Assembly: GCA_037447655.1 (NCBI GenBank)
Contig: JBBHKE010001566.1
Location: forward strand, 62,001-126,000
DNA from: Zygnema cylindricum
Lineage: Eukaryota > Streptophyta > Zygnematophyceae > Zygnematales > Zygnemataceae
Length of the DNA stretch: 64,000 bases
Direction: 5' to 3'
This document shows positions 1-13,100 of the stretch, one piece after another. Within the stretch, counting starts at the first letter, position 1. Each line of letters begins with the position of its first letter. The translations under genes were made by a program, and so were the position numbers. The notes beneath the pieces were generated by a model. That model was not told the origin of the DNA and searched no databases. It saw nothing but the letters and a program-made list of their open reading frames with translations.

Positions 1-1
1 C

Positions 2-280
2 GGTTATCTCGTCTGTTATGGACAGTCGTCAGGAACACCCGATCCTATTCCTTTGTCAGCTTTAGCTGCTAAGTCTCTTTTTTTAACTCGTCCTTCGTTA
101 ATGGACTATACCGCAAAAAGACGAGATATGCTCGAAAGTGCTGGAGAACTCTTTGCTGCTATTGGAGCTGGAATCCTCAAGGTTCGCATCGATCAAAAGT
201 ATCCACTTTCTGAAGTCGCAAAAGCACATATAGACCTTGAGAACCGAAAAACGACAGGATCAACGGTGCTCATTCCCTAG
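2..280 (+). CDS. quinone oxidoreductase (zeta-crystallin-like), 3' part only
   Basis: This is the C-terminal 92 codons of an NADPH:quinone reductase of the medium-chain dehydrogenase family, which reduces quinones with NADPH in the cytosol. The frame is open from base 2 to the TAG at 278-280. Recognisable pieces are the glycine/serine turn GYLVCYGQSSG, the segment LSALAAKSLFLTRPSLMDYT, and the family-typical tail with YPLSEVAKAHIDLENRKTTGS ending in VLIP. The N-terminal GroES-like domain and most of the Rossmann fold lie to the left of the window. The identification rests on the characteristic tail; the exact subfamily is not resolved. Whether base 2 is within an exon or at its border cannot be seen. 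The last coding bases are re-duplicated downstream (see 331-546). Confidence 0.85.
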   Translation, partial: GYLVCYGQSSGTPDPIPLSALAAKSLFLTRPSLMDYTAKRRDMLESAGELFAAIGAGILKVRIDQKYPLSEVAKAHIDLENRKTTGSTVLIP

Positions 281-330
281 TCGAGTGGATAAGGAACCTC
301 AAAGTTTGATAGTGTTTTGATTACTTGTTT

Positions 331-546
331 CATATAGACCTCGAGAGCCGAGAAAGTACAAGATAAAGTACAAGATTGATAGTGCCCATTCCATAGTCGT
401 CTGACAGAAAAGGAGAGGATAAAGAAACCTCGGCTTGGACTGGGTTTTGAATTCATTTCTCATATAGACCTCGAGAGCCGAGAAAGTACAGGATTGACGG
501 TGCTCCTCTCATAGTCTTCTGACAGAATAGGAGTGGATAAAGATTG
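331..546 (+). repeat. two extra tandem copies of the quinone reductase gene tail
   Basis: The end of the coding sequence plus about 20 bases of trailer (from CATATAGACC at 228) recurs at about 331 and again at 459. The third copy still encodes HIDLESRESTG followed by LTVLLS and a TAG. The second copy contains a small internal duplication (AGATAAAGTACA) that brings in a TAA. Both extra copies are also followed by a version of the original trailer (GAGTGGATAAGG-like). They lie just downstream of the true stop, so they are 3'UTR or alternative terminal exons; CATATAG could act as a splice acceptor. Confidence 0.75.
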
Positions 547-2088
547 GATTTTGTTTTGATTACTTTTTGCGCGTTATATAGTCTTTCTACCTCAAAATCA
601 GGGATTTGTAGATAAGTTGACGGTAGTTGCTGTGTATAACATGTTTTTGATTCTTTATCGGCATTTTGTGTATGTATTTCACGTAATCTATGTATATTAG
701 GAGGTTCTACAACCAGTGAATAGCCGATGTTAGGTTGTTCCTGACATCTCTGAGCTAGCATAGTTTCGCCGAGTATGTTTTACTTCATTTTTGTTCAAAT
801 AATCTTCATGTATTCCATTTTGTTCCTTAAAGCCTGTATTGCAGTTGTTGACGAAGCATAAAATTTGGCCATGACTGTAATGATGATGATGATGATTATT
901 GCTTTTGGACAAACAACTGTCTGACATGTGGCACGATTGAGTTTTGTGTTTCTTGTTTATCGCGGAAGTAGCTAAGATCTTAAATCTCTCATTTGCTGAA
1001 GTTGTTAAAGTGAAACGTTAGTTCGTTACCTCCACAAATAAAAATATGGAAATAAAAACTGTGTTATGTTACTTGTGCTTTTTTGTGAAATCAATTGGAT
1101 TAGGGGCACGGAAGCAACCAAAAGGAAGCAAGGTCTGCTGTAGATATGGTAACTATTCACATGCATACACCAGTAGAACGGCTAACAGCATCAATGGAAA
1201 CCATCGTTTTAATGTGCAAATGTATGCATAGTTCATTGTTACATCGGTGCTTAATGGGTGGTAACGATGTATAAGGCTTCCATTCTGTTTTGCTCATTAA
1301 AACTGTGGAAGTCACAGATAAATGAGTTGCTACTTGTGGCAACAGAGGCACATGACCATGGCGATTTCACTCTTGTCCCATTCCACTTTCCATCTCTTTT
1401 AGTGTTTATGAAATATAAATATATAACAATAGAAAAAAAGAAATTGAAGTTAAAATGCTTGTGAGTGTATGGCCCCGACAGTGAAACAGATTTCAGTCTG
1501 CTCATATTTGAAAACCGCCCTTAGAAACAGACTTAACTGCTTAGTCATCTAACAAAAGCTCCATCTAACACATACTTATAGGTACTAAGCTTTGCCAAAC
1601 GAGATTATTAGCTGTGCTTCTTGAGTATACTTACCCTATCTGGTTCTATCTTGCCCAATCCGATCATTTTTTGGGTGCAATAAACGCACTTATATTCGAT
1701 GGTATACATTGTGCCTCTGGTACATCTGAGATATCTTTTTGTACCATGTGGAAGTCACACGTGCCAATTTTAAGCTCTTCCTCCATCATGTAAGATCAGA
1801 ATCACAACACTTTTTACAAAGAGATTCAAGGAGAAGGAGAGGTTTCTCAACACTTGAAAATAAAAAGCAGGATATGAGATGCTTTAGATAGTACAACATT
1901 ACTCATGGCGACCTTTTGCAAATGTTGAACTTCAGATGTTTCACAAATTTTTAAGTGAAACCCGAGGGAAACACGTTCTTCTTACAAGTGTGATTATTTG
2001 AAAGCCGTCTATTGGTCAAATTCTACTCAACAAAATTCTACAAATTCTACTCGACAAACTTTATGTCAAGTAGACATTCAAACCCTGA
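547..2088. other. intergenic, no gene seen
   Basis: AT-rich sequence between the 3' end of the quinone reductase (+) and the 3' end of the RRM/RS gene (-). Only short, non-conserved ORFs are present. It should contain the two convergent 3'UTRs and polyadenylation sites. Confidence 0.6.
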
Positions 2089-5000
2089 CTAACCATCTTC
2101 TGCGCCTTCCATTTCAGTTGATACTGCAGATAACAATACCTGAAAACCAACCAAAGAAAAAAAAAAAAATCCCATTACAATAACGTCAGAAGGCTCCAAT
2201 AGACTAACACCCAATGGAATAACATCTTACATCGCTATTAGAGTTAATAATACTAATACGGTCACGACTTTTTTTGGCCGAAAATCATAAAAGGTGTTAA
2301 TAACACTATTTAAGAGAGTAGACTACTATCTGCCACGTCTCCTTACACCAAATTAATATCATATATTCTAATTTCGAATTTACACTAATAATTCCTTTCA
2401 TAACAAAAGGGTAGTGAGCAACTTACATCGCTATTAGAGTTAGTGAATTATTAGTGTTAAAGCAGATTCAGTATAACTACATTTTAAGTTCTATATTGCC
2501 ACGTGGCTCAATATGGGCCACTTAACAAAATAGTGCTATTAACACTAATTTATGGTTTGGGTTAAAAAAACACTCGTGTTAAAAGTGGTTACTCTAATAG
2601 CAATGGGCAGTGAACCTATTAGAAAAGGATTCTATTGCAACTTGTTTGCTACGAAGGCCATTCTCAAAGTTTGTCAAATTTTGTTCAAATTTTGTCAAAA
2701 TTTGTTCAAATTTTGTCAAATTTTACACACACCAGAAAAACTAAACACGTCGGCATTTCAAAAAACTGATTGTTACAAAATGTCGAATACCTTCTTCTTT
2801 TGAAAAAATTATGTCATTGGGACGATCCAAATCAAATAACGTCGCATTTCCCTTACTACCTACTTACACCCTCACTGATCCGGCCTTCTCTCTCTCCCCT
2901 CCCATCCAGCTTTCTCTCTCCCCTCCATCAAGCTTTTTCGACATCTTCCCTCTAATTAAATGAACAACCTAAAAAAAATAAAATAATGTACGAGACCATT
3001 GCCCACTAAATTATTACAGACCATCATATCCTTATGACTTGAGTTAACATAATTTCAACGTTCATTGAATTACTTGTCAATCAAATACATTTTCATGTTT
3101 TCTCAAGGCTGTTTAGTCTTATAATGGTTTCAAGTTGTGAAGTGCAATCTTAAAAAAGTGACCCAAATATCAATCCTCCTTTTCCATATATATATGTGTT
3201 CAACTTCATGAGTATTTCAAGTTAAGCTCATATTCAAGACTAACCAGATTGATACAAGTACTAATAGTTTAACTCATACTATTTTCTACAATTTATAAAT
3301 GTTTCCCAGTATTTTTTTTTAAATTATTAAGGATTTTTGAAGGTTTAGTAATATTAAATTTTTCCAGGGCTTCTAATTCTTCCACTTTTTACTAACCAAC
3401 CAATAATTATGTGCATATAAAAACTCGAAATAGATAATATAGTTTAATTTCTTGACAATCCCAGAAACCAGACAGCTCTCATATGCATCCATTTGAAATG
3501 TTATTTAAACAGCAAGATTGCCTACTGTAATCTCTTTTTGACTCATCCATATATAATCTGTATTTGAGAACCACGAAAATTGCCTACCTTAAGCTCCTTT
3601 TCACTTTCTTTACGTTGCTCCTCTGCGTTCTGTATTCGATTCACGGCACGATAAATCTGAAACCCAGAATCGATAACATAACGAGAATATTATGAGATAC
3701 ATGCTCTCAAAATGCGAATGGCGTGAGAAACTAAGGAATTGTTCTAAAAGACAAGGAGAAAATAATAACACAAAAAGTATTATAAGTGAAAGTTTCAGGA
3801 ATGATTCTCAAGATGCATAGGACTTAATCAAAGCCCAACCCCAAAGTCAATCATGATTTACTGTGACTCTGTGACTCAGTTATAAAAAAAGTCGACCAAA
3901 AAAGTGAATCCGATCATCGTGATGGTAAACACAGATCCTTTCAAAAAAATATCCGAAGAGGGAGAGTTCGAAATGACAGTCAATCCGAAAGCTTCATAAA
4001 CTATTGGTGTTGCCTTTCACTGATAGTTTCAGTTCCAGAATGTTCAGAAAGACGATCTCTTGATTTATTACAGAGGACTAACTTGTCCTTTTGCAAAAAA
4101 ACTGGACCATGTAAAGACAAACGATAAACATTCTATGTAAACATCAATTCAAAAACGGAAATTATTATATTAGATAGAAATAATAATAATGCCAAAAACG
4201 GCCTTCACACCCAAAGAGTAAATCTTCAAACTGGTTCTCAGAATAACAACTTTTTACTATCAATAATAAAAGAAAATGAGTTTCCCACCCAAAAAAAATC
4301 ACCTTAACAATGGCACTCGACCGCAGCTGGTGAGCTCCTGTGGCTTCCTTCAATGACTGCTCAAGCCTCTGAAAAAAAAAAAAATCCAATTTCTACATCA
4401 GTTACTCCTCTCATGTGTTTTGCGGGAATTTTCATAGTTGAGATTTTCTGACAAACCCAAAAAAGAAAAAGAAATTCAAGTAACAGTATTTTCACATACT
4501 GTTAGCTTTGTCAAGCAATATCTGTTGATTTTTAAAGAATGCTTGTCGATTTTGTCCAGATTGTTGATTTCGTCCAATATTTGTCATACAATTCTAGTTG
4601 AATTTACCCGAGCTTTGTTATGCAATTTTTTTTGTTGATGCTACCCGACATTTGTTAATTTCATGTTGCGTGATTCCGTACAAAAAAGGACAGTTAAGCT
4701 GTTCGTAAAAGCTTCTAATGCAAGTTTCAAAAATGGATTTAAGGACATCTACGGGTGACACATGATCACGTTTTTAGAAAATATACTGAATATACAGATT
4801 AGATCATTTTAAGATTGTATTACTCGAAGTTAACAAAAAACGGTTATGAGCAACAACTGTAATTGCGAATAGGCCTCATAACAGAAAAATAAACAATCTG
4901 CGACTTTGGTAACAAACAGACAAACAAAGAGCAATTTGTAGACTCAATAAAGTTAAGGATCTTTTTAAGGAACAAAAGTCATTCCTGCAAAAACGAGCAA

Positions 5001-8000
5001 TACATAAAGACAGGCCGGTTGAAACTGACAAAAAAGTCAGTGGGATAACATTTCTCCTGAATCACAAAAGTGAACAAGAACGAAGACAAATTGGACTATA
5101 TACATATATATAACAGATAAAATATAAAAACGTTACCTGTACTTTGGCTTCAAGACTGGCTTCTGCTGAAGAACTCCGATCCAAATTTGCCTCGAGAAAT
5201 TTGACCTTCAATGGGGAGAATTCAAAAGATAAATACTCATACCTCACAACAAGGTCCTTTACAAACGTAACAAGAACGGAGAGGAGGAAAGTTGGGACCG
5301 TGGAGATAGGGATGGAGAAAGGATGTCGGTTTAGGCATAGCTGAAATTCACATTACACAGCTACAAACAGCTAGCAACAAAATTTTGTTTGACATTCTAA
5401 CACTGTGAATGTGATTACTTGAGAAATATGTTTTTTTACATGAAGGACCCAGATTTTGGACTGCACATGTTGAAACATTAATATCAGTCAGGCTCCAAAA
5501 ATAAGGGTCGACGAAGAAAGTTTCCTCTAAGCTACCACTTATCTCACAGTATTAAATTCAGACAAAACCTGACTGGGTTCTAACCACTACTTACGTTGAA
5601 GACTACAGATCCACAGTAAATAGTATGGTGAATGCTTTCTCAAAGTTCTCTATTCCATATACCGTGGATTGAAAATAAAAAGTTCTCACAGAAGTTATAA
5701 ACGACTTTAAAACAAAATACAAAATTCAATGAACCAGATATAGGCATGAAGCCTTCTTTACGATATATTTAACTACCACGAAAACGACATTTTTTTTCCA
5801 TCATCAAGATATTTTGCTGAACACATGCAAAGCAGTAATTTGTGGAAAAAGTAAAACCAAAACAGCATTTTCTAAACTGGTGAATGAAAGATTGTAAACC
5901 GCGGAGTTGAGGTCTACCTTCTCAGCCAACTCGTTTCTCTTCGCTGTTAAGTGGTCAACCTCACTTTGAAGATCTTCGAGATTATTCGCTGGCTGTAACC
6001 ATCTCACCCAAAGCAATGAAAATCGATAAAACGGAACAAAAACGAAACCAGAACTTAGCATGTAATCATCAAATTGTGACCGTCAAATTCAAACCATCAT
6101 TTGTTAGCATAGCCGTATTGTAAACAAAAGAAAGGGCTTAGACAAGTGCACATCAAAAGCATTCTTCAACTGTGTCAGAAACACAGTTGAAGAATGCTTG
6201 TTTAATTTTATCATTCTCCAAGATTGGTTTTTTAAAGACCCACCCTTTCTGGTTCCGCCTCTCGATCATGAGATGGTGCTTTTTCCGACCTAAGTTCCTC
6301 ATTTGGGAGATTCTTATCTTGATCTTGTTCGGGCTCAGGTTCTCCACCTTTCCTGCAATATCCAATGCTTAGTTACGTCAAACACATACAGTAATAAAAC
6401 TCATCATCAAACAAGGCAAAAAAACCAAACCACCGACCTACAAGAGTCTAAAACACAAATGAGTCTCAAAACATGGACTCTTGGTGAATTGTACTCTGTT
6501 TAAACTTAATTGCTAACTTTCTAAAAGCAAATTTTGATTTGCTGAAATACAAATGAGTTACCACGCATAAATTCCAGTGAATTGTGATCGTACAAATTTA
6601 ATGGCCGGCTTTGGAATAGGATTTGCTCACCTTCCAGGACTTTCTATTGGTGAAGGAGAACGAGTTCGTCGCCTTTCCGGAGGGGGACTCAAGGGACGCG
6701 GACTACGGCCTGTTTCTAACCATAGTCTACTTCAGTTTCCCTAACACGCCAAAAATCGATACTAATAGCTTGATACCAAAATTACCCAACTCAGGTGCCT
6801 TCACTATTGAGCCACCTATCAGCTACCTAAGTGCAGGTTATAAAATCACACCACAGGAAACTCAAAATCATGCATTATTTCGCAAGAAGCACTATGTATG
6901 CCCAATGTCTGACTGAGAACCATGAATCACAGACAATACCATGTAGCGGGAATATTGCGTTTTTTCATAACTGGCTTGTTCTCTTAACAATAAGAGGCTC
7001 AAAAGACTCACGGGGAGAAAAACTTCGCCTAGGATGACCTGGTGAACGGGCCCGGCCACGGCCAGGCACTGGGGAACGACGTCCATGGCTGTCACAAAAA
7101 GTAACCCAAGGTCAGTAGAGAAACAGTATCTCGAAAGAAATTCAGCTTATTTATGACAGACTGTACACCATTCTCTTCTTTGGAGCATACAATATAAGTT
7201 GTTTATTAAACAACAGTGAAGGTTGCTGACTATCACACAGTATAGAGCTATGAAGTCAGCAACAATCAACCAGAGCCTTGACTGCAACTGGTGCCTGCAT
7301 AGTGTGTGAGGATAACCAATGCATAACAAGAAGGCTTCTGCCTTAATGTAGATAAAGTGGGTGAAGCTTACCGGTCATGACCCCGTTCACGGTCACGGTC
7401 ACGATCACGGTCTCGAAAGCCACTCCCTCTAGGGATCTCACGTCCATATGAACGGTCCTCCTTCTTTCTAACCTCCCTCACGCAAATTTGTCTACCATCC
7501 ACAACCTGAGCCAGGGGGGGGCTTCTAATCAGAGTGGTGGAACAAAGATGAGCTGTCTGTAAACAAATTATTACAGGTAGATAGTCCAATAGTTTGTAGG
7601 GTCAAGAAGGTTATTTGATCCTACAAGACACAGCGTTCTTGGTCGAACATTTGGTTTTGGCTTAAGGCACTGTAGTTAATGCACATCTTGACGAGTTAGA
7701 AAACAATCTCAACTATCTAACAGCGAGCACTACTATTGATATATCCATGATCTATCCACTTCATGCTTGTCTTCCTCAATTTCAAATTAATCCTGAAAAG
7801 TCAACCAAACACATTTTAGACATAGCCCATACCTGGCCATCCATCTTCCGAATTGCAACTTGTGCCGCTCGAGGATTTGCAAATACAACAAAACCAAAGC
7901 CCCGTGGTTGACGAGTACCTCTATCATAAATGACCTGCCCATCACCGAGTATTTTCTCAAAAGTGAGGCAGTGGAGAATGCTGAAATGACAGACAAAAAT

Positions 8001-9321
8001 GCCTGAGCTTTGAAACCTGTTCTGATCACTTGGAATACATGAAAGCTGTGTCAAATTTGTTTCTGTTCTAGCAGTGCCCTATAAGTAAAACTTCGACAAG
8101 TGTTAGGCATAATAAGCTGTCTCCAAGGCCCATGAGAGAAAAAGAATGAATCATGAGCCTTTTACAACTCAGGAAGTTTTAAAAATCCACAGTTGCGTGG
8201 TTGATCATAGACTGACCTCATGATTATAACAGGATCAACCATGTGTAGCAGAGACGTCATTTCTTATGAAAATTTGCGAAAAGAGCTCAGGAATCATAAA
8301 CATTTTTCAACACGTTTTTTGAACAATATAAGTCCATGTCGCCAAAAATCCATCACAAAAATAGTAGGCGTTCTCAAAATAAAAGTGTGTCCAATTGTAG
8401 CATTGAAGAATCTCCCAAAAAAAAAATAGAACGTTCCAGACCCTTGCCATGGATTACGAGTAACTGAAATGCATGATTATACGAATGATTTTCGCCTTCT
8501 TCTTGACATTATGAATACCCTGGAATATTTGGCAATCCCCAAATAGAAATAATCTCACACCGAGCGACAAATGTGGCCTTAAGAAGAGCTCAAACTTTGC
8601 CTGTTTGCCTAGAAACCAGCAAACGTAAGTTTGCCTTCACTCTTGGCTCATACTGACTCCAAAACCACCATGAAACACTGAACATCTTTTGTTCAAATGC
8701 AAGAAACCATGAGGAATGACTGTATAGAAAATTGCTGCAAAAGCAGAAGCATAAAATCATTGAGTTTGATTCTCCACCAAGGTTGCCTTTTCAGGAAATA
8801 TTTGCCCTTTTTTTGAAAAGAGAGAACCCGTCACAAACTGGAAATACTACATAATAATGGCGTGCTAAAATAGCTTAACAGAAGATGATAAACTTCGTTC
8901 CTTTTTTTTGCTTTGAAGGTTACGGTGTTTATATCAGGGAAAGCTTGGTCAATAAGCATAACCAAATGAATTAAAAGAGCATCAGCCGAACAGGAAGAAG
9001 GAAAATCAACTCATTTTACTCAATGTAATCTTTCAGAAGTTTCTTTAAAATTCAATCAAGCTGAGTAAACATATGTGAAAGGCGTATTTGGAAATGTGAA
9101 GTGATCCATGAGAAAATACAAACAGAAACATCCAGAAACATGCATTCTGCTTTCCAGAAAATTGACTATACAATAAAAAATTGGGAGAGACATAAAAAAG
9201 TTGTCACCTTTGTAGATGCAATTTCACCCATGTCTGCAAACTCCTTCCGTAGTTTGTCATCATCCGTGTTGAAGGACAGTCCTCCGACATAAACAGCGCA
9301 TGGATCATCCGGATCCGCCAT
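2089..9321 (-). CDS. RRM / RS-rich / coiled-coil RNA-binding protein, 11 exons
   Basis: Probable splicing-related nuclear RNA-binding protein of 314 residues. Exons on the minus strand: 9321-9208, 7934-7833, 7505-7372, 7088-7012, 6709-6631, 6352-6244, 5992-5918, 5205-5137, 4368-4303, 3656-3588, 2139-2089. All have GT-AG borders, and the lengths sum to 945 nt (314 codons plus stop). Exons 1-3 encode one RRM (about residues 8-82) with RNP2 VYVGGL and RNP1 RGFGFVVF. Exons 3-5 encode an Arg/Ser/Asp-rich region (RDRDRDRDRERG, RRSPRPLSPPPERRRTRS). Exons 6-11 encode an acidic stretch and then a heptad-like coiled coil (EDLQSEVDHLTAKRNELAEK, LEANLDRSSSAEASLEAK). The order RRM, RS, coiled coil is known from an uncharacterised plant family; I do not know a reliable symbol. 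The last exon (ending STEMEGAEDG) is the least certain, but it follows a strong pyrimidine tract and keeps phase. Confidence 0.82.
2223..2612. mobile_element. pair of about 190-bp MITEs in the last intron of the RRM/RS gene
   Basis: Long imperfect terminal inverted repeats: the left arm CGCTATTAGAGTTAATA is matched in reverse by the right arm ending TACTCTAATAGCAATGGGCA. The left-terminal sequence (ACATCGCTATTAGAGTTA) recurs internally at about 2425. The 390 bp therefore read as two adjacent elements of about 190 bp, the size of the single copy at 22,043-22,234. There is no coding capacity. It lies in intron 10 of the RRM/RS gene. Confidence 0.6.
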
Positions 9322-10180
9322 AGCTTGGTAACCGTATCCGAACAAGTTGAAAGAGATAAAGATTTTGTGCTTGAATGCTATTCGGGAAGGAGACCACAAT
9401 TTCACACGTCGCTAGAAAAGGAGATTTTGCCCCAAAATTCTGCAGCAATCTGGTATTATGTTGTTGACTCGTCGATGTGACGAATGACGTTCGTACTGTA
9501 CAGTACAGTACCTTATATCCAATTGTTGGTACGGAAAGAAGATATTGCATCGTATTTTACTATTTTACATGTAAAAATTGTAGGCACGAGCTCGTCCCAA
9601 AATTTTGCTTTGGGATATTATAATAATGCGATCACGTATTGTTGTTCTCCAATATGGTGACTGGGTCGTTGACTTTTTGGAGCACATATGGTCCAGGCTG
9701 TCGTACGGATGAACGCCGATTCTATGGAGTATTGAGTACGGACTGCAAAAAAAGCGTCAAGCTCATCACAACGCCCCACGGGAAACTGGAGTAATATAGT
9801 TTGCTCTCGAATTTGCTTGTAGAAACGGAACATTACCAAGGACAATCCCCACTGTCCTATTTCACGCTATCATCAACGATCTAGTAATGCGGAACGGAAC
9901 TAGACTCAATTACAATTTCCAGCGCTCTAATGCCTCACATACTCTATTGAACATTGCTGTATGCACATGAAGTAGTCTGGTCCACACTCTACAGTTTGTA
10001 CCTTTGCATTGCGGGACAAACACTTTCAGAAAGTCGCCAAAGGTTCAGGACGAGCCGCTTTAGGGTTTTGATTATTTGGAAGGGGTTGTACAATTCCTTA
10101 GGTAGCCACAGGTTTTTGCCTTTTCCTCTCTACAATCAGAGGCGGAGGGTTTGCCCTCTGCTTGGGAGAAAGTAGCCGCT
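9322..10180. promoter_or_regulatory. divergent intergenic region shared by the RRM/RS gene and eIF3a
   Basis: 859 bp between the start codons of two genes transcribed away from each other; it must contain both 5'UTRs and both promoters. It contains a GTAC-palindromic run near 9,497-9,512 (TGTACAGTACAGTACC). No convincing TATA box stands out. No gene is seen inside. Confidence 0.5.
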
Positions 10181-13100
10181 ATGGCGACTTTCGCAAAGCC
10201 TGAGAATGCGCTGAAGCGTGCCGAAGGTAAGCAGGCGTCTGAAGGGAGACTTTTCTACCGAGTCTTTGATGACTTGTTTTATGTGTTTGAACATATGTAA
10301 TAAAAGTGATGGAAGTCCGAGGGAGGGCAGGATATTTTTCAGTGTAAAATCAGGAGGGCCATGTGAATTAACAATTCTCATCATGTGTGGGAGAAAGGGC
10401 ATTCGGAAACTTGTTGTGGTGAACATCGAAGCACGGTTTTACTGCGACAACCATAATTAGTATACGCATTACAGATCTGCTTCATTTTGAGTTCGTTTTT
10501 TTTAGATGCTTTTATAATAGCAGACGCTGTGCACACTGTCTTTTTTTTTGTTGTTAGTTTTTTTTGGGTGTTTTAGAATTGCTCGTTTTTTCTTGGAGCA
10601 TCTTTCTTGTGTTGACACTTTCAAAGAGTATATGAAATTTGTTCTCGAGAAGACCTATTCTTGATAAGTCAAAAGAATTGTCTTATTTCATTGACTCTTA
10701 TTAAATCTTATCTCCTATTTTTTCATTGCAGAGTTGATGAATGTTGGACAGAAGCAAGCAGCTCTTCAAGCTCTTCACGACCTCATAACGTCAAAGCGGT
10801 ATCGAGCATGGCAGAAGACCTTGGAAAAGATCATGTTCAAGTACGTGGAGCTCTGTGTGGACATGCAAAAGGGCAGGTTTGCAAAGGACGGTTTGATCCA
10901 ATACAGGATAGTATGTCAGCAGGTGAATGTGAGTTCTTTGGAGGAAGTTATAAAACACTTCATGAAACTGTCAACAGAGAAGGCAGAACAAGCACAGGCA
11001 CAGGCAGCAGCAGAGGTGACTGCTCTCGATGTAAAGGATTTGGAGGAGGATAAAACGCCAGAGGATTTGATGCTTAGTTTTGTTAGTGGTGAGAAAGGAA
11101 AGGATCGTGCGGATCGTGAGCTTGTTACACCTTGGTTTAAGTTTCTATGGGAAACATATCGAACGGTTTTGGAAATTCTTCGAAACAATTCAAAGTTGGA
11201 ATCACTGTACGCTGTAAGTGGAACCTTTTTTTAACTGACGATTTAGTAGCTGGACCTTGGGGTTCTGTTAGTATCAATTCAGTAGAATGTTCTGCTTTCG
11301 TTACCTTTGGACTTTATTTAAAACATAATTGTAACTGCTTTGTGTGTAAACAGAGTTGAGTGAAGGCTTCCTCGATTTCGGAAATGTTGCCGATTTAATC
11401 CGTAATGCTTCCTTAGTATATATGTCTATTACACTGCAAGCTCCTTCCCTATTCCTCTGAGCCAGTTTGTAATTCTCAGTTGTCTTTTTTGTGTTTTCTT
11501 TGCAGATGACTGCACACCGCGCGTTTCAGTTTTGCTTACAGTACAAGCGAACAACAGAGTTTCGGCGGTTGTGTGAAATTCTTAGGAACCATCTGGCTAA
11601 CCTAAATAAGTACAGGGACCAACGTGACAGACCGGACCTCACACAGCCTGAAAGTTTACAGCTTTACTTGGAGACCAGATTTGAGCAGCTGAAGGTGGCA
11701 ACAGAGCTCGAACTATGGCAGGTCAGCTGCTAAGAACCCTGATGGTGTTTTTTTTAACGTGACGCACTTTCTCTTCAAAATAGAAATCCTTTTTGCGGTC
11801 TATTGCAAAGCTTGAATAACCTGATGGTTAAAAAATGTCTTTGTAGTATAATCTACCCTAATTATATGATAAAACAGCAAAAAACAGTGATATTTTAGAT
11901 ATTTGGCTATGGCATTTCCTCGCGTCTTTTATGTATGTTCAGTGTAATAGAGTATACTATCTGCTGGATTGTCTTACAAACAGGATTGGTTTTTCTTTTT
12001 CGGAGCTTGCCAATTGCGAGGCTTAGGCATGTACCCTTTGAAATAGAGAGGGGGTTATCTGTGGCTGTTGAGGATTTTGATGTGATACATGCCAGTTTTT
12101 CTTGTACTTTCTTAATCAGACTTTTTTGTCCACAAGGGTTGGAGTATCTTTTGCAGAGACGACAAATTAGCAAGATAGCTTGTCTTTCATCATCCTGATT
12201 GTAAATATTTTCTGGTGGTGGAGATACTGTTTACCATTCATTATGTATGGTCATGAAGTCTTGGTGGGTGTCAGGCCTTATATACAGCAGTACTAATTCG
12301 GTGTTATGCTGGGAAGTTATAAGAAGAAAAAAAATGCTTTTGTCTCACAAGCGTAGAATGGCCAATCGTGGCAGCTATCTCACTTGCTTTATCAGTTCAT
12401 TTTTTTGTTAACAGGAAGCTTTTCGATCCATAGAAGACATTCACGGCCTGATGTCCCTGGTCAAGAAGTCTCCAAAGCCTCAAATGATGGCAATTTATTA
12501 TGCCAAGCTTACCAAGATTTTCTGGATGTCAGAAAATCACCTTTACCATGCTTATGCATGGTATAAATTGTATAATCTGCAAAAGAGTTACAACAAAAAC
12601 CTGAAGGAGAAGGACTTACAATTGATGGCAGCCTCTGTTATTCTAGCTACTTTGTCTGTGTCTCCTTATGATCACAAGCACGGTGCACATCATTTTGAAC
12701 TGGAGATGGAGAAAGACCGTAATGTGCGAATGGCTAACTTGCTTGGCTTTTCTCTCGATCCAAAGAGAGACAGCCGGGAATTGGTGAGTCGTCGATTCCT
12801 AGCAGTAGATTCTTACGTTTTATTTTATGTACTAATTTTAAGCTATTGAAATTATGTAAAACTTTTGATTTAAGTGTTGTATTGCAGTAGTAGTAGTTGG
12901 GCTTCCTGTTCAAAACACATCCTCCAGACTGTTCATCGGATGTCGTCATGGATTTGGGAACCACACTTTATAGCCACTTCCTTTCGTGCTGCTACATTTC
13001 TCTTGAAGGACTTGTCTCTCTGAACACTCTGTAATTACTAATCGTTCTTTTGTTGTTTGTATCGATGCAGTTGTCAAGATCAGCGCTCATGCAAGAGCTG

